Below, piece by piece: positions 1 to 5,257 of a stretch of DNA of 5,257 nt. The notes under the pieces are model-generated. The model had not been told where the DNA came from and searched no databases. It saw only the letters and a list, made by a program, of their open reading frames with translations. Positions within the stretch are counted from its first letter, which is position 1. Every line of letters begins with the position of its first letter. Source of the stretch: Jatrophihabitans sp. (lineage in GTDB: Bacteria; Actinomycetota; Actinomycetes; Mycobacteriales; Jatrophihabitantaceae); NCBI GenBank assembly GCA_025966255.1, contig JAOPVG010000462.1, positions 1 through 5,257 on the forward strand, read 5' to 3'. Made by a program: the position numbers and the translations under genes.

Positions 1-693
1 CTGCTGCTCAACGCCACGCTGCTGTCCAGCTACGACACGCAGCCGGCGTACGACACGGTCAAGCGGCTGCGTTCCGCCGTGCGCACGGTCGATGACACCG
101 CGCTCGTCGGCGGCAGCTCGGCGGTGAACCTCGACATCCAGGACGCGTCGCGGCACGATCGCAACCTGATCATCCCGTTGGTGCTGTTGGTCATCCTCAT
201 CGTGCTCGGGTTGGTGCTCAGGGCACTGATCGCGCCGATTCTGCTGATCCTCACCGTGGTCCTGTCCTTCGCGGCCTCGCTTGGCGTCAGCGCACTGTTC
301 TTCAACCACGTGTTCCACTTCGCGAACGCGGACCCCGCCTTCCCACTGTTCGCCTTTGTCTTCCTGGTCGCGCTCGGGATCGACTACAACATCTTCCTGA
401 TGACCCGGGTCCGTGAGGAGACGCTCGAGCACGGCACCAGACAGGGGATCGTGCGTGGTCTCGCGGTGACGGGCGGTGTCATCACCTCGGCCGGGATCGT
501 GCTGGCGGCGACGTTCGTGGTGCTGGGCGTCCTGCCGATCGTGTTCCTCGCCGAGATCGGCTTCGCGGTCGCGTTCGGCGTGCTGCTGGACACGATCCTG
601 GTGCGGTCGATCATCGTGCCGGCGCTGAGCTACGACATCGGCAAGAAGATCTGGTGGCCGTCGAAGTTGGCCGGGGCCGGGGCGAAGGACTAG
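1..693 (+). CDS. MMPL-family (RND superfamily) membrane transporter, C-terminal part
   Basis: The 5' end lies outside the window; 230 residues are visible, open from the first base to a TAG stop. The start of the fragment (visible residues 1-54) looks like the end of an extracytoplasmic porter domain. It is followed by about five hydrophobic segments, near residues 55-74, 78-101, 114-134, 158-178 and 182-208, matching the last membrane helices of an MMPL protein. The helix motif GIDYNIFLMTRVREE (about 126-140) is diagnostic; its Asp128-Tyr129 pair corresponds to the proton-relay Asp-Tyr pair of MmpL/RND pumps. A TGGVITSAG motif (157-165) and a KIWWPSKL tail are also typical. The family uses proton motive force to export lipids or hydrophobic compounds across the cytoplasmic membrane. 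The substrate cannot be told from this part. An internal GTG at base 79 is not the true start, because the reading frame and the homology-like pattern continue upstream. Confidence 0.93.
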   Translation: MLLNATLLSSYDTQPAYDTVKRLRSAVRTVDDTALVGGSSAVNLDIQDASRHDRNLIIPLVLLVILIVLGLVLRALIAPILLILTVVLSFAASLGVSALFFNHVFHFANADPAFPLFAFVFLVALGIDYNIFLMTRVREETLEHGTRQGIVRGLAVTGGVITSAGIVLAATFVVLGVLPIVFLAEIGFAVAFGVLLDTILVRSIIVPALSYDIGKKIWWPSKLAGAGAKD

Positions 694-1418
694 AGAAGAC
701 GGGTGTCGACGCGGGTCTCGACGGCAGTGCCGTCGGGCCCGTGTTCGACGTAGTAGGCGCTCTTGCCGTCCTTCTCGGTGACCGCCTCGACGAATTCGGT
801 GCCGCGGTAGAGCACGCCGGCACCGTCGTCGGTGGCGTATCCGGCCGGCAGCGTGCCGTCCGCGATCAGGGATTGGAACAACGGCCGGCGCTGCTCCTCG
901 GAGTCGTAGTGCACGCCGTTCGAGTAGGGCACGAGGCCGAGGCCGTTGTGCACCGGGCGCAGGTCGGGACCGAACGAATCGGTCGTGCCGCCGACGTGCC
1001 AACAGATCGAGCCGGCTGACACACCGGTCAGCACGACCCCGGCCTCCCACGCCGTCCGCATCGCCTCGTCGACGCCGTGCAGTCGCCACATCGCGAGCAG
1101 GCCGGCGACGCTGCCGCCCCACACCCAGACCACGTCCTGCTCGAGCAGATGGGCCGTGACGTCCTCGATGTTGGGCATCGGGAACAGCTCCAGGTGCGAC
1201 GCCGCGAGGCCGCGGTGCTGCGCGGCGTTGTAGAAGTTGGTGAGGACGTACGGGTGATCACCCATTGCCGTGGCGAGAAAGCAGACCCGCGGGGCCCGTC
1301 CGCTCACCCCCGAGAGCTCGATCGCGTAGTCGGTGAGCGGCCCGACCTCCCAGCTGATCCGGGAACCGGGAACGGCCCCACCCGAGGTCGCGAGGATCGT
1401 CGGTGCGTCGGCCGTCAC
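690..1418 (-). CDS. pepE: Peptidase E (family S51 Asp-specific dipeptidase-like)
   Basis: This encodes 242 residues, close to the usual family length of about 230-240. Peptidase E is a cytoplasmic serine peptidase that cleaves dipeptides with N-terminal Asp. Visible motifs in order are the first strand ILATSGG (8-14), the oxyanion/turn region VWGGSVAGLLAMWR (99-112), the nucleophile elbow GVSAGSICW (132-140, nucleophile Ser134), and PYSNGVHYDSE (164-174, His170). The third active-site region is ATDDGAGVLYRG (195-206), with acidic Asp197/Asp198. The GTG at 1416-1418 is chosen because it is the nearest start upstream of the first conserved strand. The frame stays open much further upstream, but there it is only antisense to the kinase gene. 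No good Shine-Dalgarno is seen; a possible -10 element 8 nt upstream suggests a leaderless message. The gene is divergent from the kinase and overlaps the transporter stop by 4 bp. Fold relatives such as cyanophycinase are less likely because length and motifs fit peptidase E. Confidence 0.92.
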   Translation of the reverse strand: MTADAPTILATSGGAVPGSRISWEVGPLTDYAIELSGVSGRAPRVCFLATAMGDHPYVLTNFYNAAQHRGLAASHLELFPMPNIEDVTAHLLEQDVVWVWGGSVAGLLAMWRLHGVDEAMRTAWEAGVVLTGVSAGSICWHVGGTTDSFGPDLRPVHNGLGLVPYSNGVHYDSEEQRRPLFQSLIADGTLPAGYATDDGAGVLYRGTEFVEAVTEKDGKSAYYVEHGPDGTAVETRVDTRLL

Positions 1419-1426
1419 GGGTGCCG

Positions 1427-1432
1427 AGCCTA
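1427..1432 (-). promoter_or_regulatory. Possible -10 element of a leaderless promoter for peptidase E
   Basis: On the minus strand the hexamer TAGGCT fits the TANNNT pattern of actinobacterial SigA-type -10 elements and ends 8 nt before the GTG start codon. No clear -35 hexamer is seen at the usual spacing. With no ribosome binding site ahead of the start, transcription beginning at or next to the GTG is plausible. This rests on pattern and spacing only. Confidence 0.33.
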
Positions 1433-1488
1433 CGACCGCTCGAAACTGCCTTGATCGGCGGACGGCGGGATATTTGCGTGAGCCGGTC

Positions 1489-1497
1489 TGTGGATAA
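1489..1497 (-). promoter_or_regulatory. Exact consensus DnaA-box sequence
   Basis: The minus strand reads TTATCCACA, the exact classical DnaA-box nonamer and close to the actinobacterial preference TTGTCCACA. It lies in the 117-bp divergent region, 26 bp before the kinase -10 candidate and about 57 bp before the peptidase E one. I found no second good box nearby, so this is not an origin. It could be a DnaA titration or regulatory site, or a chance match. Confidence 0.45.
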
Positions 1498-1522
1498 CCC
1501 GGATTGCGGCGGACAGCTCGCC

Positions 1523-1528
1523 TAGCGT
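1523..1528 (+). promoter_or_regulatory. Possible -10 element of a leaderless promoter for the kinase
   Basis: TAGCGT fits the TANNNT -10 pattern and ends 7 nt before the ATG at 1536, which is about the distance from a -10 element to a transcription start. No Shine-Dalgarno sequence precedes the ATG, and no convincing -35 is visible. The arrangement mirrors that on the other strand upstream of peptidase E. Confidence 0.37.
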
Positions 1529-1535
1529 CGCTGAC

Positions 1536-3116
1536 ATGTCCGCTCCGTGGAAGTTGCGCGGCTACGTGATCGAGCGGCTGCTGGGCAGCGGCGGCTCGAG
1601 CGACGTGTGGCAGGCGCGGGTGGCGTCCACGGGGGCGCCGGTGGCGCTGAAACGGCTCGTCGTCCCGGACGCCCTCCAGGCCCGCCGCGCCCACGCCGAA
1701 GCCGCGATGCTGACGGTGCTCGATCACCCGCACCTCGTGCGCCTGCACGGGCTCGTCCCCGATGACGGCGCGGTTGTTCTGGTGCTGGATTTGGCCGACG
1801 GCGGTTCGCTGGCCGATCTGCTCGCCGCCCGCGGACGGCTGACGCCCGGAGAGGTCATCACCGCCGTCGCGCCGATTGCCGCGGCGTCGGCTTACACGCA
1901 CGGTCAGGGCGTGATCCACGGCGACGTGACCCCCGCCAACGTGCTGTTCACGGCTCGCGGGGTGCCGCTGCTCGCCGACCTCGGCGTGGCCCGGCTGACT
2001 GGCGACGACGCCGATGCCGAGAGCACGCCCGCCTACGTCGATCCGTCGGTGGCGGCGGGCTATGTGCCGGGCCCGGCGACTGATGTTTTCATGCTCGGCG
2101 GGGTGGCGCTGCACGCGCTCACGGGCGCGCCGCCGTGGCCCGAGCCGACCGCCGAAGCGGCGCTGGCCAGCGCGCGACAGGGAGCGCTCGATGACGTCGC
2201 GGGGCGGCTCGCTCGGGCCGGTGTCTCGGAGCAGATGACCGCCGTCGTGTGCCGCGCGCTTGCGATCGAGCCGGAACGGCGCGGCACCGCCGCGGACTTC
2301 GCGCTCGACCTGCGGCACAGCGGTCAGCCGGTGGCCGTGGAGCTGGCGGCGGGGCTGGCGCGCCGGGACCCGATGCCGCGCACGCCGCCGGCTAGTGGCG
2401 CGCGTTCTGGCCCGCGACACGCCGCGGCGCTCGGCCCAACGGACTCCCAGCCGCCGATCGAGTGGCGGCGCATCTCCGACACCCCGTTCAACGCGCCGGC
2501 GCCGACCAGTGCGATGTCGCCGCGACCGCGGCCGGTGATCCCGCCGCCGAAGCGTCGCCGCCGGCCGCCGCGCCGGCTGGTCGTGATGGGCGCAGGGTTC
2601 GGTGGCGCCGCCCTCGCCGCGGGGACGCTGCTGTGGGTGCGGGCCGACAGTGCGGCCGAGCCGGCCGCTCGCGCGTCTGGGCCGGCTCACGTCCGCGCAT
2701 CGGCGTCGTCGACGTCGACGTCGCCCGCGCCGTCGTCAGCTGCCTCGCCGAACTGGCCGGCGGCCCTCGCCGCGCTGGACACCGTGCGGGCGAAGGCCTT
2801 TGCCACCCGGGACGTGCGGCTGCTGCGTCGGGTCTACGTGCCCGGGCCGCTGCTGAGCGCGGACACCGCGCTGCTCACCCGGATCGTGCCGCCCGGCTGC
2901 GGGCTCGTCGGCGCGCGCACGCACTACGCCGACGTCCACGTCAGTGTGCGCGGCGACACGGTGCAGGTGTCGGCGCGGGCGTCCCTGCCGCCGTCGACGC
3001 TGGTGTGCCGAGGAACGGCGCCGCGCCGGGCCGAGGCAGCCGGCCCGGCCACCCTTCGTCTGGAGCTGATCCACACGGCCGCGGGCCTGCGTATCGCCGT
3101 CCAACAAGTCACCTGA
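1536..3116 (+). CDS. Membrane-anchored Ser/Thr protein kinase with exported C-terminal domain
   Basis: This is a 526-residue bacterial Hanks-type kinase. The kinase domain (about 10-258) shows the glycine loop GSGGSSDV (17-24), ATP-binding Lys39 (VALK), probable helix-C Glu55, catalytic loop HGDVTPAN (128-135; Asp130, Asn135), metal-binding DLG (148-150), STPAYVDPS (163-171) and the Asp183 of subdomain IX. A Pro/Ala/Arg-rich juxtamembrane stretch (about 260-338) ends in a basic cluster (339-347). One membrane helix follows (348-368), so the tail should be outside the cell. A Ser/Thr/Pro/Ala linker (370-405) leads to a compact domain (407-526) with two cysteines (Cys455, Cys491). Its pattern, with an ALAALDTVRAKAFATRD opening helix and later strands, suggests an NTF2/SnoaL-like fold, by inference. 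There are no PASTA repeats. Catalytic residues are kept, but HRD is HGD, the catalytic-loop Lys is Thr132 and the APE Glu is missing. It probably senses an external or membrane cue; the substrates are unknown. Confidence 0.93.
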   Translation: MSAPWKLRGYVIERLLGSGGSSDVWQARVASTGAPVALKRLVVPDALQARRAHAEAAMLTVLDHPHLVRLHGLVPDDGAVVLVLDLADGGSLADLLAARGRLTPGEVITAVAPIAAASAYTHGQGVIHGDVTPANVLFTARGVPLLADLGVARLTGDDADAESTPAYVDPSVAAGYVPGPATDVFMLGGVALHALTGAPPWPEPTAEAALASARQGALDDVAGRLARAGVSEQMTAVVCRALAIEPERRGTAADFALDLRHSGQPVAVELAAGLARRDPMPRTPPASGARSGPRHAAALGPTDSQPPIEWRRISDTPFNAPAPTSAMSPRPRPVIPPPKRRRRPPRRLVVMGAGFGGAALAAGTLLWVRADSAAEPAARASGPAHVRASASSTSTSPAPSSAASPNWPAALAALDTVRAKAFATRDVRLLRRVYVPGPLLSADTALLTRIVPPGCGLVGARTHYADVHVSVRGDTVQVSARASLPPSTLVCRGTAPRRAEAAGPATLRLELIHTAAGLRIAVQQVT

Positions 3117-3136
3117 GTCGCGGCGGCGGGCCTGGT

Positions 3137-4021
3137 TCAGCCGAGCTCGGCGCGAAGCGCCGTATCGAGGTCGCGGTGCGTGAACGTGAAGCCGGCGTCG
3201 AGCAGACGCTTGGGCACCGCGTTCTGGCCGGTGAGGACATCTTCGGCGAACTCGCCGAGCGCGATCTTCGCGGCGAAGCCGGGTACCGGCAGCACGGTCG
3301 GGCGGTGCAGCACCTGACCGAGCGCCGTGGTGAACTCGGCGTTGCGCACCGGCGCGGGCCCGGTGAGGTTCACCGGACCAGGGACGTCGTGTTCGAGCAG
3401 GAACCGGATCGCGCCGACCTCGTCGGTGAGGGAGATCCAGGGCATGAACTGCCGCCCTGTGCCGAGCTTGCCGGCGATGCCGGCCTTGACGATCGGGGTC
3501 AGCCGCTTGACCAGGCCGCCGTCCTTGGCGAGGACGAGTCCGGTGCGCAGATGGGTGACCCGAACCCCGGCTGCGCGCGCCGGGTCAGCGGCCGCCTCCC
3601 ACTGCACGCAAACCTCGGACAGGAACGAGCCGCCGGCCGGCGTCTGCTCGTCGACCGGGGTGTCGCCGGTGTCGCCGTAGTACCCGACGGCCGAGGCCGC
3701 GATGAATACCCGCGGGCCGCCGTACTGGGCCAAGGACCGGGCGATGGTGCCGACGCTGTCGACGCGGCTGGCAATGATCTGCTTCTTGTAGGAGTCGGTC
3801 CACCGGTGATCGCCCACGCCCACGCCGGAAAGGCAGATCACGGCGTCGGCGCCGGCCAGGAAGTTCGGGTCGACGAGCCCGGCGCCCGGGTCCCAGCTGT
3901 CCTCGTCGGCGGCGGACGTCGGATGCCGGACGAGCGTCTTGACCCGATGCCCGTCGTTGCGCAACGAATCGCGCAACGCCGAACCGATCAGGCCAGACGC
4001 ACCGGCCAGGACGACCTCCAC
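3137..4021 (-). CDS. TIGR01777-family NAD(P)-binding epimerase-like protein (Rv2216/YfcH type)
   Basis: This encodes 294 residues, the normal family length. The N-terminal Rossmann fold has the GASGLIG dinucleotide-binding motif (7-13). Family-typical segments follow: DAVICLSG (59-66), the AASAVGYYGDTGD motif (108-120), the FLSEVCVQWEAAA segment (133-145), LRTGLVLAKDGG (158-169) and FMPWISLTDEVGAI (192-205). The C-terminal region (about 245-292), with PVPGFAAKIALGEFAEDVL and a DAGFTFTHRDL segment, matches the DUF1731-type end. The usual SDR Tyr-x-x-x-Lys pair is not evident, as is normal for this group. The biochemical reaction is not firmly known for the family; the old name SulA-like cell-division inhibitor is unreliable. 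The GTG start lies 4 bp after the E2 stop codon, so the genes are probably co-transcribed and translationally coupled; the Shine-Dalgarno is weak. The same order, E2 then this gene, is found in M. tuberculosis (dlaT-Rv2216). Confidence 0.92.
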   Translation of the reverse strand: MEVVLAGASGLIGSALRDSLRNDGHRVKTLVRHPTSAADEDSWDPGAGLVDPNFLAGADAVICLSGVGVGDHRWTDSYKKQIIASRVDSVGTIARSLAQYGGPRVFIAASAVGYYGDTGDTPVDEQTPAGGSFLSEVCVQWEAAADPARAAGVRVTHLRTGLVLAKDGGLVKRLTPIVKAGIAGKLGTGRQFMPWISLTDEVGAIRFLLEHDVPGPVNLTGPAPVRNAEFTTALGQVLHRPTVLPVPGFAAKIALGEFAEDVLTGQNAVPKRLLDAGFTFTHRDLDTALRAELG

Positions 4022-4025
4022 CCGC

Positions 4026-5257
4026 TCAGCCGAGTCCGATTCCCAGAGCCCGCTCGAACGCGCCCGCCTCGAGCCGCTCCTTGATCGTGACGAGGAAGCG
4101 CGCGGCGTCGGCGCCGTCGACGATGCGATGGTCGTAGGACAGCGCCAGGTAGGCCATCGACCGCACCGCGATCGTCTCGCCGACGTCGTCGTTGCTGATC
4201 ACGACCGGTCGCTTGACGACCGCCCCGGTGCCGAGGATGCCGACCTGCGGCTGGTTGATGATCGGGGTGTCGAACAGGGCGCCCCGGCTCCCGGTGTTGG
4301 TCAGCGTGAAGGTGCCACCGCCGAGTTCGTCCGGACTGACCTTGTTGGACCGCGTCCGCTCGGCGAGGTCGGCGATCTTGCGCGCGATGCCGGCGAGGTT
4401 GAGATCCCCGGCGTTGTGGATCACCGGCACCGCGAGACCACGCTCGGTGTCGACGGCGATACCCAGGTGCTCGGCGTCGTGGTAAGTGATCGACTTCGAC
4501 TCCATATCGACCGAGGCGTTCACCACGGGGTGGGCCTTCAGGGCCTCGATCGTTGCTACGGCGAAGAACGGGAGGAAGGTGAGCTTCACGCCCTCACGGG
4601 CCTCGAAGTCGGCCTTGGCCCGATCGCGGAGCCGGGCGATGCGGGTGACATCGACCTCGACGACCGTGGTCAGCTGGGCTGAGGTCTGCAGCGACTCGAC
4701 CATGCGAGTGGCGATGACCTGACGCATCCGCGACATCTTCTCGACCTTGCCGCGCTGGGCGGACGAGGCGGCGGGAGCAGCCGACGGGCTCGATGTGCTC
4801 GGGGTCGAGGCGGCGGGAGCTGACGCGGCGGGCTCCGGCTCCGGCTCCGGTTCGGCCGCCTTCTCGGCGGCGGCCAGCACGTCCGACTTGCGGATCCGGC
4901 CGCCCACCCCGGTGCCCTGAATGGTGGACAGGTCGACGCCGTGCTCGCTGGCCAGCTTGCGGACCAAGGGCGTGACGTAGGTGCCAGCCACCTCGTCATC
5001 GTCGGACGACGACGAGTCGGCTGGTGCCTGCGCCGGCTCGGGTGCGGCAGCGGGAGCGGGTGCGGCGGACGGCGCCGGCGCGGCGCCGGACGGCTGCGCG
5101 GGCTGCGGTGTCGGCCGCGGCTTGGCCTTGGGCTCAGGCTCAGGCTCGGGTGCGGGCTCAGGTTCCGGTTCGGGTTCCGGTTCCGGTTCGGGTTCCGGGG
5201 TGGGCTCTGGTTCGGCCGCGGCCGTCGCGGCCGCGCCGGAGTCTCCGGAATCGGCGC
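4026..5257 (-). CDS. sucB: 2-oxoacid dehydrogenase E2 (dihydrolipoamide acyltransferase), actinobacterial SucB/DlaT type, 5' end missing
   Basis: 409 residues are visible; the frame runs off the right edge with no stop, so the lipoyl domain(s) and start lie outside. E2 transfers acyl groups from lipoyl-lysine to CoA and forms the core of pyruvate or 2-oxoglutarate dehydrogenase. Visible parts in order are an Ala/Pro/Glu-rich flexible linker with (Glu-Pro) repeats, an acidic DSSSSDDDE stretch, and the peripheral-subunit-binding domain ([10 protein letters not shown] ... [14 protein letters not shown], visible residues about 93-127). A second Pro/Ala/Ser linker follows, then the acyltransferase domain (about 169-409), with [30 protein letters not shown] and the active-site motif YDHRIVDG (His376, Asp380). 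It is very similar to M. tuberculosis DlaT. A GTG at 4991 is not the start, because it sits inside the linker/binding-domain junction. Databases usually call this protein SucB, but in mycobacteria its relative acts as the pyruvate dehydrogenase E2, so the symbol is only a naming convention. Confidence 0.95.
   Translation of the reverse strand, partial: ADSGDSGAAATAAAEPEPTPEPEPEPEPEPEPEPAPEPEPEPKAKPRPTPQPAQPSGAAPAPSAAPAPAAAPEPAQAPADSSSSDDDEVAGTYVTPLVRKLASEHGVDLSTIQGTGVGGRIRKSDVLAAAEKAAEPEPEPEPAASAPAASTPSTSSPSAAPAASSAQRGKVEKMSRMRQVIATRMVESLQTSAQLTTVVEVDVTRIARLRDRAKADFEAREGVKLTFLPFFAVATIEALKAHPVVNASVDMESKSITYHDAEHLGIAVDTERGLAVPVIHNAGDLNLAGIARKIADLAERTRSNKVSPDELGGGTFTLTNTGSRGALFDTPIINQPQVGILGTGAVVKRPVVISNDDVGETIAVRSMAYLALSYDHRIVDGADAARFLVTIKERLEAGAFERALGIGLG
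4830..4853 (-). repeat. Short Glu-Pro repeat in the second E2 linker
   Basis: Four tandem Glu-Pro codon pairs on the minus strand lie just after the subunit-binding domain, in a Pro/Ala/Ser linker of about 36 residues before the catalytic domain. It is an in-frame coding repeat in a flexible hinge. Confidence 0.8.
5133..5213 (-). repeat. Long Glu-Pro hexanucleotide repeat in the first E2 linker
   Basis: The DNA is an imperfect hexanucleotide array (plus-strand units such as GGTTCC, GGTTCG and GGCTCA). On the minus strand it encodes roughly thirteen Glu-Pro units, interrupted by one Thr-Pro and one Ala-Pro. Codons vary between GAA/GAG and CCG/CCC/CCT, so the array has diverged at the DNA level while keeping the protein pattern. 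It forms an extended, charged, flexible arm between the lipoyl and subunit-binding domains and may vary in unit number between strains. Confidence 0.85.

Noticed and set aside
1419..1535. Replication origin in the divergent gap
   Set aside because: Only one DnaA box is present, with no AT-rich unwinding region and none of the dnaA/dnaN/parAB neighbours.
1419..2690. Upstream open extension of the peptidase E frame that would make a 666-residue protein
   Set aside because: The extension is antisense to the kinase domain, is Arg/His-rich low-quality sequence, and lies upstream of the conserved first strand of peptidase E. It is an open frame caused by high GC.
2701..2725. TCG/GTC triplet tract
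   Set aside because: It is the coding sequence of the Ser/Thr linker behind the kinase membrane helix, so simple low complexity explains it.
3025..3049. Inverted repeat GCCGGGCC / GGCCCGGC with a 9-nt loop, considered as a terminator
   Set aside because: It lies inside the kinase coding region, has no following T-run, and such GC-only palindromes are frequent in DNA of this composition.
2462..4084. A 540-codon plus-strand open frame
   Set aside because: It runs out of frame across the kinase 3' half and then antisense to the TIGR01777 gene. Its Arg/Gly/Ala-rich product has no recognisable domain, while both overlapped genes have clear families.
3939..4682. A 247-codon plus-strand open frame
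   Set aside because: It is antisense to the well-conserved E2 catalytic domain and shows only mirrored codon bias; no domain was recognised.
4975..4991. GTG at 4991 as the start of the E2 protein
   Set aside because: The same frame continues upstream through the acidic and Glu-Pro linker typical of E2 proteins to the window edge without a stop; starting here would give an E2 without a lipoyl domain.

Overview
The window comes from a high-GC actinomycete (Actinomycetota). Three things point there: strong G/C preference at third codon positions, an E2 subunit that closely resembles mycobacterial DlaT, and a Pro/Ala/Arg-rich membrane-anchored Ser/Thr kinase of a type common in this phylum. Genus cannot be fixed from this sequence. 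Genes fill almost all of it: five protein-coding genes, two cut by the window edges, with only 117 bp and 20 bp between genes. I saw no rRNA, tRNA, CRISPR array, insertion sequence or phage gene.

Layout. Bases 1-693 (+) hold the C-terminal third of an MMPL/RND-type membrane transporter. It converges on a minus-strand peptidase E gene (690-1418), and the two genes share a CTAG stop. A 117-bp divergent promoter region (1419-1535) follows. It contains an exact consensus DnaA-box sequence and a possible leaderless-type -10 element for each gene. A Ser/Thr protein kinase (1536-3116, +) comes next, with a cytoplasmic kinase domain, one membrane helix and an exported C-terminal domain. It converges, with a 20-bp gap, on a minus-strand pair: a 2-oxoacid dehydrogenase E2 subunit (4026-5257, 5' end outside the window) followed 4 bp later by a TIGR01777-family NAD(P)-binding protein (3137-4021).

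How the genes fit together. The E2/TIGR01777 pair has the same order as M. tuberculosis dlaT-Rv2216, which is followed there by lipB and lipA for lipoate attachment and synthesis. Here the downstream position is taken by the kinase, peptidase E and transporter block. The E2 serves central carbon metabolism (pyruvate and/or 2-oxoglutarate dehydrogenase). Peptidase E probably recycles Asp-X dipeptides. The kinase probably links an extracytoplasmic signal to protein phosphorylation. I see no evidence that all five genes form one system. The window is largely ordinary chromosomal sequence; the exported kinase domain and the divergent control region are the parts most worth a second look.
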